Assembly: GCF_014384985.1 (NCBI RefSeq)
Contig: NZ_JACRSX010000017.1
Coordinates: forward strand, 6,046-70,045
DNA: 64,000 nucleotides
DNA from: Jutongia huaianensis
GTDB lineage: Bacteria; Bacillota; Clostridia; Lachnospirales; Lachnospiraceae
Direction of reading: 5' to 3'
The position numbers and the translations under genes were made by a program. How positions within the stretch are numbered: position 1 is the stretch's first letter; the number at the start of each line of letters is the position of its first letter. This document shows, piece after piece, positions 27,268 to 35,476 of the stretch. A model generated the notes under the pieces. That model was not told the DNA's origin. It did no database searches and saw only the letters and a program-made list of their open reading frames with translations.

Positions 27268-28170
27268 TTACACCTGAAGATGCTTCCGGACAGACATAGT
27301 ACTTCCCAGTACCCCAATACCAATACCGATTCCCATACATAAAGGAACCAGCACCTGAAATACCTGACCTGTGCTTACAAACGCAAGCCAGCCGGAAAGT
27401 GCAGAAAAATGTGCCACAATAAAGGATACTACATTTTCATACATAATTCTCAGGATCACCAACGGAACGGCCGCTCCGATGATCCCCATTGCGATTCCCT
27501 CCACAATAAAAGGCAGACGCACAAAGAGATCTGTTGCTCCGATCAGTTTCATGATCGCAATTTCGTCTTTCCGCACATTGATTCCCATATCTACCGCAGA
27601 GTAGATCAGGAATACCGATACCAGGATCAGCAGTATGATAATTGAAACAGACACATAACCGATGAGCATATTAAAGCTTCCAAAGCCTGTCGCCGCATCC
27701 TGTGCACTGTTTACCTTTCTGACTCCACTCAGTCCTTCGATAAAGGATACCATCTCTGACTGCTTTGTTACATCCTTCAGATAAACCTCATAAGAGGCAG
27801 AATGCTCCAACGGATTATCATTTCCAAATACGTTCATCAGCTCCTTCTGATCCTCCAGAATTTCCGACTGGAAACGCTTCCATGCCTCCTCCGCCGAAAC
27901 AAAATCGACCCGTTCTACTTCCTTTCGTGCTTTGATCTGTTCTCCAATGCTGCTGATCTGCGCATCCGTTGCTTCCTCATCAAAAAACACGATAATTCCC
28001 ACGGTACTTTCTGCGTTATACACCATATGTTGAAAGTTGGTAAATAATGAATAGAATACTCCCAGCAGGAACAGACACGCTGTAATGGTTCCGATGGCGG
28101 CCAGCGAAAATATTTTATTTTGGATAATACTCTTAATGCCCTGTTTCAGGCCATACCATAATGTACTCAC
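27268..28170 (-). CDS. ftsX: Cell division membrane protein FtsX
   Basis: The 300-residue protein has four membrane segments: one near 22-42, then three after residue 170. The large extracellular loop (about 45-170) contains the FtsX-like GVEVYLK region (here SASYEVYLKDVTKQSEM). The cytoplasmic motif NVRKDEIAIMKLIGATD is typical. FtsX pairs with the ATPase FtsE and signals to wall hydrolases outside. It overlaps ftsE by four bases (ATGA), the standard arrangement. Confidence 0.95.
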   Translation of the reverse strand: MSTLWYGLKQGIKSIIQNKIFSLAAIGTITACLFLLGVFYSLFTNFQHMVYNAESTVGIIVFFDEEATDAQISSIGEQIKARKEVERVDFVSAEEAWKRFQSEILEDQKELMNVFGNDNPLEHSASYEVYLKDVTKQSEMVSFIEGLSGVRKVNSAQDAATGFGSFNMLIGYVSVSIIILLILVSVFLIYSAVDMGINVRKDEIAIMKLIGATDLFVRLPFIVEGIAMGIIGAAVPLVILRIMYENVVSFIVAHFSALSGWLAFVSTGQVFQVLVPLCMGIGIGIGVLGSTMSVRKHLQV

Positions 28171-28898
28171 TGCAAATATCCCCCCTGTCTCGCATCGCTT
28201 GTGATCTGTCCCTTATGCAGCGTAATCACCCGTTTCTGCATTTTATTGACGATATCCTCATTGTGACTTACCACCAGCACTGTAGTCCCCAGCTCATGAA
28301 CATCCTGCAAAAGCTTCATGATCTCCCAGGAATTTTCCGGATCCAGATTACCCGTCGGCTCATCCGCCAATAAAATCGCCGGACGGTTTACCATGGCTCT
28401 GGCGATCGCTACTCTCTGCTGCTCTCCACCGGAAAGCTCATTGGGATATGCCTTAAGCTTTTTGGCAAGCCCTACCATCTCCAGCATTGCCAGAGAATTC
28501 TTACGCCGTTTCTCCCGGCTGGATACTCCCACCACTCTCTGCGCCAGTGCCACATTTTCAAAAACATTCATCTCATCCAGTAGACGGAATTCCTGAAATA
28601 CCACACCCAGTCTTCTACGGAAATAAGGCAGCTCCCTCCGGCTTATATTGGCCAGATTCTTTCCTGCCACCTCAATCCTGCCGGAGCTGATCGCCAGTTC
28701 CCCCAAAAGTGTCTTGATCAGCGTGGATTTACCGGAGCCACTGCTTCCCACGATAAATACGAACTCCCCTTTTGCTATTTCCAGAGAACAATCCTTCAAC
28801 GCTGCAGTTCCTGTGGGATACACCAAATTTACATTCTGCATCCGGATCATGGTTTCCATCGATTCGCTGTTATTTCCAAAGGTTTTTATTCCAGTCAT
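28167..28898 (-). CDS. ftsE: Cell division ATP-binding protein FtsE
   Basis: This ABC ATPase has Walker A GSSGSGKST, the Q-loop VFQEF, the signature LSGGEQQRVAIARA and Walker B ILLADEPTGNLD, with the FtsE-typical FRLLDEMNVFENVALAQRVVG. It drives FtsX. The ATG at 28898 has GAGG six bases before it; an ATG at 28910 is also in frame with a weaker site. About 15 residues precede the conserved start of the fold, slightly longer than usual. No regulatory site was found between this gene and the upstream terminator. Confidence 0.95.
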   Translation of the reverse strand: MTGIKTFGNNSESMETMIRMQNVNLVYPTGTAALKDCSLEIAKGEFVFIVGSSGSGKSTLIKTLLGELAISSGRIEVAGKNLANISRRELPYFRRRLGVVFQEFRLLDEMNVFENVALAQRVVGVSSREKRRKNSLAMLEMVGLAKKLKAYPNELSGGEQQRVAIARAMVNRPAILLADEPTGNLDPENSWEIMKLLQDVHELGTTVLVVSHNEDIVNKMQKRVITLHKGQITSDARQGGYLQ

Positions 28899-28945
28899 TT
28901 CTATCCTCATTTCCGCTCATCCCCGATTGATGGGGCATATCGTTT

Positions 28946-28968
28946 AAAAGCCCCATCTCTGGGGCTTT
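28946..28968 (-). terminator. Terminator after the PucR-type regulator gene
   Basis: AAAAGCCCC (28946-28954) pairs with GGGGCTTT (28961-28968) around a six-base loop, 15 bases after the stop of the gene at 28984. The minus-strand T-run is four bases. Confidence 0.78.
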
Positions 28969-28983
28969 CACGCTTTATTTGAA

Positions 28984-30072
28984 TTAATATTCAAAGGTTT
29001 CCATATACTTCATGTATTTGACCACCATCAATGCGATCTTAAATGTGATCGCATCTTCAAATACCCGCAGATCCAGATTTGTGCTTTTCTGAAGTTTATC
29101 CAGACGATATACCAATGTATTACGGTGAATATAAAGCTGTCTGGATGTTTCTGACACGTTCAGACTGTTTTCAAAGAACTTGTTAATGGTTGCGATCGTC
29201 TCCTCATCGAACTCATCCGGAGATTTGTCACCAAAAATCTCTTTGATAAACATCTTGCACAAAGGCATCGGGAGCTGATAGATCAGGCGGCCGATTCCCA
29301 GACTGCTATATGCTACCACATTTCTATCGCTGTAGAAAATCTTTCCCACATCCAATGCCATTTTGGCCTCTTTGTACGAACGGGATACATCCTTAATCTC
29401 ATTGACCATCGTGCCATAGGATACATGAACGGACGTCATAGCCTCCGTATTCAGCATATCCAGAATGACCTTTGCAGTCTTATCCATATCATCATAGGTT
29501 TCATTTGGCTTTACTTCCTTCACAAGGATGATGTTTTTCTCATCCACCTGTGTGATGAAGTCTTTTGTCTTGCTTGCAAATAATCCCTTTACAATCTCAA
29601 GAGCTCCTGTGTCCTTCTCATTTTTTGTCTCAATCAGGAATACCAGACGGCGTGCCGTTGTATCAATATGAAGCTTTTTGGCACGATTGTAAATATCCAC
29701 CAGAAGCAGATTGTCCAGCAACAGGTTCTTTATAAAGTTGTCCTTATCGTAACGCTCCTTATATGCCACCAGCAGATTCTGAATCTGGAATGCTGCCAGC
29801 TTTCCAACCATATAAACGTCGTCGCTGTCACCCTTTGCTAGAATCACATACTCCAGCTGATGCTCGTCAAATACCTTAAAAAACTGATATCCCTGCAGCA
29901 CCTGGCTGTCTGCCGGCGAATCTACAAATCCCATTACCGCTTCTTCATACTCTTCTACATTGTTAATCGTCGTTGCCAACGCTTTTCCCTCTGTGTCCAT
30001 CACACAGATGTCAATACGGGTAATATTCTTTAACCCGTCGATCGTTGTCTGCAATACCTGATTTGAAATCAT
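28984..30072 (-). CDS. PucR/CdaR-type transcriptional regulator
   Basis: The 362-residue protein has an N-terminal sensor part (ICVMDTEGKALATTI, LEYVILAKG), a middle GGDEF-like segment seen in CdaR proteins (LVFLIETKNE, IILVKEV), and the C-terminal PucR helix-turn-helix with NVSETSRQLYIHRNTLVYRLDKL. Family members sense small metabolites such as sugar acids or purine products. It has its own strong ribosome site (GGAGGGG). Downstream are ftsEX on the same strand after a terminator, and upstream is an MsmK-type ATPase gene. No target is evident, although sugar transport is a plausible theme. Confidence 0.88.
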   Translation of the reverse strand: MISNQVLQTTIDGLKNITRIDICVMDTEGKALATTINNVEEYEEAVMGFVDSPADSQVLQGYQFFKVFDEHQLEYVILAKGDSDDVYMVGKLAAFQIQNLLVAYKERYDKDNFIKNLLLDNLLLVDIYNRAKKLHIDTTARRLVFLIETKNEKDTGALEIVKGLFASKTKDFITQVDEKNIILVKEVKPNETYDDMDKTAKVILDMLNTEAMTSVHVSYGTMVNEIKDVSRSYKEAKMALDVGKIFYSDRNVVAYSSLGIGRLIYQLPMPLCKMFIKEIFGDKSPDEFDEETIATINKFFENSLNVSETSRQLYIHRNTLVYRLDKLQKSTNLDLRVFEDAITFKIALMVVKYMKYMETFEY

Positions 30073-30187
30073 ACAACCCCTCCACGTTATTTATCTTATC
30101 TGTTACATTATTATGAATTTATTGTTATTTCTTCTAATACATAGAGTCTACCGCATACATTTTATCATCATTTTGCACAAATGTAAA

Positions 30188-30213
30188 GAGGGCTGTCCTT
30201 ATGGACAGCCCTC
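30188..30213 (-). terminator. Terminator after the sugar ATPase gene
   Basis: Perfect 11-base arms GAGGGCTGTCC (30188-30198) and GGACAGCCCTC (30203-30213) enclose a TTAT loop, 72 bases downstream of the stop at 30285. Confidence 0.85.
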
Positions 30214-30284
30214 CATTTTTCAGATCATATAACCAATCCGGCACTGTGACAGCCTCACTGCCACTGCCTTCTGAGCATTTCAGA

Positions 30285-31397
30285 TTAGTTTGTGATTGTT
30301 GTCTCTGTATCCTTATCAAAGATATGGATCTTGCTGGTATCAAGAGCGATCTTGATGGTATCACCAGGACGAGCAGTTGTACGTGGGTTAACACGAACAG
30401 TAATGTCATGTCCCTCAACTGAGAAGTACAGGAATACTTCGGCACCGAGCATCTCGTATACACGAACGGTAGCATCAAGTACGTTGCTGCTGCCTGCATT
30501 GATGAAGATCTCCTCATCCTTAATATCCTCTGGACGAATACCCATAATAACTTCCTTATCTATGTATCCACCCTCTACGAGCTTCTCAGCCTTGCTCTCT
30601 GGAAGCTTCACTGCATAGGAACCAAATGCAAGCTTAATGCCCTCTTCATCTCTGACAACCTTACAATCGATGAAGTTCATCTGTGGAGAACCAATGAAAC
30701 CGGCTACGAACAGGTTACATGGCTTTGTATACAGATCGATTGGTGTAGCAACCTGCTGCATAACACCATCCTTCATAACTACGATACGGGTACCAAGTGT
30801 AAGAGCCTCTGTCTGGTCATGAGTTACATAGATGATAGTAGACTCAAGTCTCTGATGAAGCTTAGAAATCTCGATACGCATCTGTACACGAAGCTTTGCG
30901 TCCAGGTTGGAAAGTGGCTCATCCATCAGGAATACCTTAGGATTACGAACGATTGCACGACCCATTGCCACACGCTGTCTCTGACCACCGGACAGAGCCT
31001 TTGGCTTACGGTCTAACAGATGCTCGATGTCGAGGATCTTAGCTGCCTCGTGAACGAGCTTATCAACTTTCTCCTTTGGAGTCTTTCTTAACTTAAGACC
31101 AAATGCCATATTGTCATATACTGACATATGTGGATACAGAGCGTAACTCTGGAATACCATTGCGATATCTCTGTCCTTAGGCTCTACGTCATTTACCATT
31201 GTATTACCGATCCAGAGCTCTCCGGATGTAATCTCCTCCAAACCAGCGATCATACGAAGTGTTGTAGATTTTCCACAACCTGAAGGTCCTACGAAAATGA
31301 TGAATTCCTTATCTGCGATATCAAGATTAAAATTTTTAACTGCGACGAATCCGTTAGGATATGTCTTACCAACGTTCTTTAATGATAAACTTGCCAT
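30285..31397 (-). CDS. msmK: Sugar ABC transporter ATPase, MsmK/UgpC type
   Basis: The 370-residue ATPase has Walker A GPSGCGKST, the signature LSGGQRQRVAMGRAIVRNPKVFLMDEPLSNLD, and the C-terminal TOBE/OB regulatory domain with MGIRPEDI near 290. This family energises several carbohydrate importers at once (multitask ATPase), which fits that no permease or binding protein lies beside it. The ribosome site TAGGAGGA is strong. A separate promoter and terminator flank it, so it is monocistronic. UgpC is an equivalent name; the sugars served cannot be told here. Confidence 0.93.
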   Translation of the reverse strand: MASLSLKNVGKTYPNGFVAVKNFNLDIADKEFIIFVGPSGCGKSTTLRMIAGLEEITSGELWIGNTMVNDVEPKDRDIAMVFQSYALYPHMSVYDNMAFGLKLRKTPKEKVDKLVHEAAKILDIEHLLDRKPKALSGGQRQRVAMGRAIVRNPKVFLMDEPLSNLDAKLRVQMRIEISKLHQRLESTIIYVTHDQTEALTLGTRIVVMKDGVMQQVATPIDLYTKPCNLFVAGFIGSPQMNFIDCKVVRDEEGIKLAFGSYAVKLPESKAEKLVEGGYIDKEVIMGIRPEDIKDEEIFINAGSSNVLDATVRVYEMLGAEVFLYFSVEGHDITVRVNPRTTARPGDTIKIALDTSKIHIFDKDTETTITN

Positions 31398-31473
31398 TGT
31401 GTGTTCCTCCTATAATGTTTTAAATAATATGCCTTTCAAGTTTTCGCGTTTATCCCTAACGCTTTACCCAAGA

Positions 31474-31502
31474 ATTATATTACACCATCCAAGCATTGTT
31501 TA
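31474..31502 (-). promoter_or_regulatory. Promoter of the msmK-type gene
   Basis: On the minus strand a -10 TATAAT (31479-31474) lies 17 bases from a weak -35 TAAACA (31502-31497), about 75 bases before the start codon. Confidence 0.55.
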
Positions 31503-31603
31503 CCATAGCACAAATAGCCAAAGAACATTTTAATGTTTTGTGCAAACCGTATATTTTTATTTTTTTTCGTTCATTTCGTCAAAAAATAGTCCTTTGTGGC
31601 CGT

Positions 31604-32482
31604 TTACGTCTGTACCTTTTCCACAAATCCCTCTCCCTGAACCTCCCGGATATCTGAAATTATGACGAATGCTTTTTTGTCGATATTCCGCGCAATCTGA
31701 CTAACCCTGCTGATCTGTTTCCGGTCCACCACACACATCAGAGTCCTTCTCTGTTTGCCGGTATACATACCTGTTCCCTCCAGCACTGTGACACCTCTTC
31801 CAAGCTGCGACATAACACTGCATCCAATCTCCTCGTAATGATCCGATATGATATAGGCGAGCTTGGCAAAATTACCTCCTGCCACAATGGTATCCATGAG
31901 CCGTGTGGTCAGATAGACCGCCACCGCCGCATACACTGCCGGCCGGATGCCAAATACCCACGCTCCTGCTGCAATGATCAGACAGTCCAGCAGAAACAGG
32001 ATCTGTCCCACCGGGTAATACGGAAAAACGTGATGGATCACAGCTCCCAGCAGATCCGTTCCTCCCGTGGAACAGCCTCTGGAAAATACGAGACCAAGAC
32101 CTGCACCGGTCAGAACACCTCCCACCACTGCTGCCAATACAAAGTCCTTCTGCGGAGTGGCCGGTACGGGAATCAAAAAGAGAGCCGCCGTAAAACACAG
32201 ATTTGCAAACAGGGTCATCCTCATATATGCCTTTCCTTTTATTTTCAATGCCGTCAAAAAGACCGGAATGTTAAATAACAAGTTAGAAAGCCAGACCGGC
32301 ACACCTCTCCCAAGCCAATGTCCTGTGAGGCGTCTTACGATGATCGAAAGTCCGGATATGCCTCCTGTTACCATTCCTAATGGCTCATATACCAGATTTA
32401 CCGCCAAAGCCATACATATCGTCCCCGCTGCGATCATCATCAGATTTCTTCCTTTTCCTCCCGCCAAACGCTCTCGTTTCAT
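31604..32482 (-). CDS. YitT family membrane protein (DUF161/DUF2179)
   Basis: The 292-residue protein has five or six membrane segments, with LVYEPLGMVTGGISGLSIIVRRLTG near the start and GLGLVFSRGCSTGGTDLLGAVIHH near 135, both typical of YitT. The C-terminal DUF2179 domain (GVTVLEGTGMYTGKQRRTLMCVV) ends the protein. Function of the family is not settled. The ATG at 32482 has AGAGG six bases before it. It lies 33 bases after the TagA-like gene and is the last of three genes on this strand. Confidence 0.93.
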   Translation of the reverse strand: MKRERLAGGKGRNLMMIAAGTICMALAVNLVYEPLGMVTGGISGLSIIVRRLTGHWLGRGVPVWLSNLLFNIPVFLTALKIKGKAYMRMTLFANLCFTAALFLIPVPATPQKDFVLAAVVGGVLTGAGLGLVFSRGCSTGGTDLLGAVIHHVFPYYPVGQILFLLDCLIIAAGAWVFGIRPAVYAAVAVYLTTRLMDTIVAGGNFAKLAYIISDHYEEIGCSVMSQLGRGVTVLEGTGMYTGKQRRTLMCVVDRKQISRVSQIARNIDKKAFVIISDIREVQGEGFVEKVQT

Positions 32483-32515
32483 CGCCATCCTCTTTTCACC
32501 AGAAAAGGATGATGG

Positions 32516-33286
32516 CTATCTGCCATCATCCTTTGTATAATCATGTATTTCATTGATTTCGTTCTGATTATTATATTTGACTACTTTTTTGCGAAATATA
32601 CGGGTCCGGACATCTTTTTTTACCGCCTGTTCCCGGAAAATCCGATGATAAAGGCCCTCCAGATGCAGCTTTTTGACCCATTCCGGGGTCTCCCTCTGCA
32701 TCGCCAGGATCAGCTCTGCGACTCCGCCTATGGCAATACAAAGCTTGGCATTCAGCAGAGAAGAATGTTCCATGATCCAGCTCTCCTGCACCCCTACCGG
32801 CAGATTCAACAGGATCATATCCGGCGTGTGGCTGTTGATCTCATTAACGATTGCTGCATCCTCCATATCCATTTCACAGGAATAGGAGCCTACCACCCGC
32901 AGCTCCGGCTGCATTTTTTTGCAGTAATGCTGCAGCTTTTCTACGGCGTTCTGATTGTCTGCTATGATATACAGTGTTCTGTCCTCTTTGATGAGATTTT
33001 CCAGCATCATCCCCAGACTGCGGTAGCTTACAACCATATTACCCGCTTCCAGGACATCTGCATGATGCGTTGCCAGCAATGCCTTTTCTCCCGGCAGAAA
33101 CAGATCCGCCTTTTCAAGGAAGGCACGGTATTCCTCATCTTCCATTGCTTTATTCAGCATTTTGGTGGAAGCAAACATAATGACATCCAGGTGGTCATCG
33201 GTCAAGTATTCATTCATTTTTCGGATAAAGACGTCATTACTCATCATATCCACATCAATATCCATGATCTTTACTGAAGCCTGCAT
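32516..33286 (-). CDS. WecG/TagA/CpsF-like glycosyltransferase, diverged active site
   Basis: This 256-residue protein follows the GT26 pattern: an early VIMFASTKMLNKAMED segment, SYRSLGMMLENL, ADNQNAVEKLQHYC and PDMILLNLPVGVQESWI, then EWVKKLHLEGLYHRIFRE. Active relatives add N-acetylmannosaminyl-type sugars to lipid carriers in wall polymer synthesis. Where they have a PDG motif with the catalytic Asp, this protein reads LPGEKALL, so the Asp seems to be lost. It may be inactive or act on another substrate. It lies 14 bases after the LCP-like gene. Confidence 0.82.
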   Translation of the reverse strand: MQASVKIMDIDVDMMSNDVFIRKMNEYLTDDHLDVIMFASTKMLNKAMEDEEYRAFLEKADLFLPGEKALLATHHADVLEAGNMVVSYRSLGMMLENLIKEDRTLYIIADNQNAVEKLQHYCKKMQPELRVVGSYSCEMDMEDAAIVNEINSHTPDMILLNLPVGVQESWIMEHSSLLNAKLCIAIGGVAELILAMQRETPEWVKKLHLEGLYHRIFREQAVKKDVRTRIFRKKVVKYNNQNEINEIHDYTKDDGR

Positions 33287-33300
33287 AATTAAATCCCATT

Positions 33301-34548
33301 CTAATTGGCATCTACTGTGCCAAGAATTATTTCAATGTCATAGCCATTCGGTGTCTCTCCCACTACAAGTTCCGGATTCTTAAAATACGCTGTAAGATCT
33401 GCTCCCATTCTCCTTTTGGAAACAATGATCCTGGTTCTGGTCAATACCTCCTGAGTATAATCTCCTACCTTCGGAACCGTAAACCCGGCATTCACCAGTT
33501 CCGTCTGCTTAGAAGCCGCAAGACCGGAAATTTTGCTTCCATTGAGAATCATTATCTTCTTCCCTGTGGAACTGATCTGCTTTTTGGCAGGTACCGCCTT
33601 TTCCTCACTCTGGGGCTCTGTATATGTCTCTGCGACATTTTCCAGCTTCTTGATAAACTTCGCGGCAGAATCTGTATCAACCTGGAACAGCTTGCCATTA
33701 TACTCTCCCGGCAATCCCCAATAATGATAAAGAGAAGTATTCATTTTCATATATGCTTCGATATATCCGATCTTGTTATATACCGTCAGGTTGGACTGTA
33801 CACCATCCTGCTTATACTGCTCCTTGATATATGCCATGATCTTTGCCTCGTCATCTCCCAGATCATTTAACTGATTGATATAGGATTCGCTGAGCATAGA
33901 TACTTTCATCGTTACGGAAGCACTGTAATTCTGAGGCGTTGCACTTGCTTCCGGCGATGTCGCTGGCTGCTGTGATGTTCCACTCATCACCTTGGTATAC
34001 TGCGTCGTCATCTTCTGCTCCTGATAATGGAGATCATATATATCCTGAGGGATCACCGTAAAATAACTGATATCCGTCTTTAACAGTTTTTCCATGATCA
34101 GCTCTGCATAACCATATGCCTGTGTATCCTCCAGATCCGCAAAATATTTGCGCAGCTTGGAAAGGCGTACGATCTGCGGAATCTCCTCATCCACTACACA
34201 AAGCTTCTGGTACATTCTGGCCGGTATCGTATAATCCGTCTCTACCGGAATGGTAACGTAGTCCATATTGTATGTCTTGGTATTACAGATCTCCAGCAGC
34301 ATATGTGTGATCCTCTGCTTGTCATCCACAATATAGATCAGGTTCTTGGAAATCTCGTCCGTCTTTGCCTGATCCAGAATCGTCTCCAGCTCCTTCTCCT
34401 GTACATCCAGCTTTCCAGCTTCCAGCTGCTTTGATAAATATTCATAGGAAACCTTGTAGCTGATCGCACCTACCGCCAGAATAGACACAATAACCAAAAT
34501 TGATTTCAATAAGCTCTTTAAAAAAAACATCACTGCATTTTTCTTCAT
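33301..34548 (-). CDS. LytR-CpsA-Psr-like membrane protein, diverged, with LytR_C domain
   Basis: The 415-residue protein has one N-terminal membrane segment (about 12-32), a diverged LCP-like domain (IYIVDDKQRITHMLLEI, VTIPVETDYTIPARMYQKL) and a C-terminal LytR_C domain (MILNGSKISGLAASKQTEL). LCP enzymes move wall polymers from lipid carriers to peptidoglycan. The arginines and aspartates of the catalytic GSDxR and PRD motifs are not visible here. A Ser/Thr/Pro stretch lies near residue 200. It is first in a run with the TagA-like and YitT genes and starts after AAAGG. Confidence 0.75.
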   Translation of the reverse strand: MKKNAVMFFLKSLLKSILVIVSILAVGAISYKVSYEYLSKQLEAGKLDVQEKELETILDQAKTDEISKNLIYIVDDKQRITHMLLEICNTKTYNMDYVTIPVETDYTIPARMYQKLCVVDEEIPQIVRLSKLRKYFADLEDTQAYGYAELIMEKLLKTDISYFTVIPQDIYDLHYQEQKMTTQYTKVMSGTSQQPATSPEASATPQNYSASVTMKVSMLSESYINQLNDLGDDEAKIMAYIKEQYKQDGVQSNLTVYNKIGYIEAYMKMNTSLYHYWGLPGEYNGKLFQVDTDSAAKFIKKLENVAETYTEPQSEEKAVPAKKQISSTGKKIMILNGSKISGLAASKQTELVNAGFTVPKVGDYTQEVLTRTRIIVSKRRMGADLTAYFKNPELVVGETPNGYDIEIILGTVDAN

Positions 34549-34652
34549 ATCAGTACCTTTCTTTTATTCTCTTTCATTATCCCCTTGGAATTGTTTCCGA
34601 AATTTACAACATTATAACAGATTATAGCAAACTTCCCAAACCGTGTAAAGAC

Positions 34653-34680
34653 TTGCATGAAAACTCCCTTTCTGTATACT
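34653..34680 (+). promoter_or_regulatory. Promoter of the SDR gene
   Basis: TTGCAT (34653-34658) and TATACT (34675-34680) are 16 bases apart, 50 bases before the start codon, in the divergent gap with the LCP-like gene. Confidence 0.6.
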
Positions 34681-34730
34681 ATATATTGTGTCAAAAGCAA
34701 ATGGAATAACTAAGGAAGGAACTACATTTT

Positions 34731-35462
34731 ATGAATACACATCACATTATCATCACCGGAGCATCCCGCGGTATCGGTCAGGCGATTGCTCTGTTATACG
34801 CCTCTATGGGCTGGAATATCTCTATCTGCTGCCGCCATAAGAGCCCGGATATGGAGCATACAAAAGCACAGATCACGGCGGCCGGCGGCCAGTATTTCGC
34901 ATTTTACGGCGATATGGGAAACCCGGAGGATGCTGAAGCTTTTGTGACAAAATCCGTACAGACCTTCGGCATTCCGGAAATCTTTGTTAACAACGCGGGA
35001 ATCTCCCATATCGGTCTGCTTCAGGATATGACTCCACAGCAATGGGATGACCTTCTGCACACCAATCTTTCCTCTGTCTTTTACACAAGCCGTATTATCA
35101 TTCCTTATTTTCTGCAGGAAAAGCATGGCAGGATCATCAATATCTCCTCCGTATGGGGCAATGTGGGTGCTTCTACAGAGGCGGCCTACTCTGCTTCCAA
35201 GGGCGGGGTCAATGCTCTGACAAAGGCTCTGGCCAAGGAACTGGCTCCCAGCGGTATTCCGGTCAATGCAGTTGCATGCGGTATGATCGATACTTCGATG
35301 AACGCCTTTCTCGATCCGGATGAACTGTCTGCCCTGACTGAGGAAATCCCGGCCGGCCGCGCCGGTACCCCGGAAGAGGCTGCCGCACTGGTCCGTCAGG
35401 TTGCAGAAGCCCCGGAATATATGACCGGCCAGATCATCACTCTGGACGGAGGATGGATCTGA
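34731..35462 (+). CDS. Short-chain dehydrogenase/reductase, FabG-like
   Basis: The 243-residue SDR has the cofactor motif TGASRGIG (residues 9-16), NNAG at 87-90 and the catalytic Ser140, Tyr153 and Lys157 (YSASK). The C-terminal ITLDGGWI is typical of FabG-type 3-oxoacyl-ACP reductases. The Arg after Ser in the glycine motif and the Arg in SICCRHK suggest NADPH. No fatty acid synthesis genes are next to it, so the true substrate is uncertain. It is the only gene on its transcript, converges with the next gene and ends 14 bases from its stop. Confidence 0.9.
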   Translation: MNTHHIIITGASRGIGQAIALLYASMGWNISICCRHKSPDMEHTKAQITAAGGQYFAFYGDMGNPEDAEAFVTKSVQTFGIPEIFVNNAGISHIGLLQDMTPQQWDDLLHTNLSSVFYTSRIIIPYFLQEKHGRIINISSVWGNVGASTEAAYSASKGGVNALTKALAKELAPSGIPVNAVACGMIDTSMNAFLDPDELSALTEEIPAGRAGTPEEAAALVRQVAEAPEYMTGQIITLDGGWI

Positions 35463-35476
35463 CCGGTGGTACAGAT

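Noticed and set aside
26213..27277. 354-codon plus-strand ORF opposite the M23 gene
   Set aside because: It mirrors the coiled-coil region, giving a Phe/Leu-rich product; the minus-strand frame has clear M23 motifs.
30134..30517. 127-codon minus-strand ORF overlapping the end of the msmK gene
   Set aside because: It is a frame-shifted shadow of the ATPase gene and crosses its terminator.
31590..31610. Possible catabolite-responsive (cre) site upstream of msmK
   Set aside because: Only a loose match to the cre consensus, and too far from the promoter at 31474-31502.
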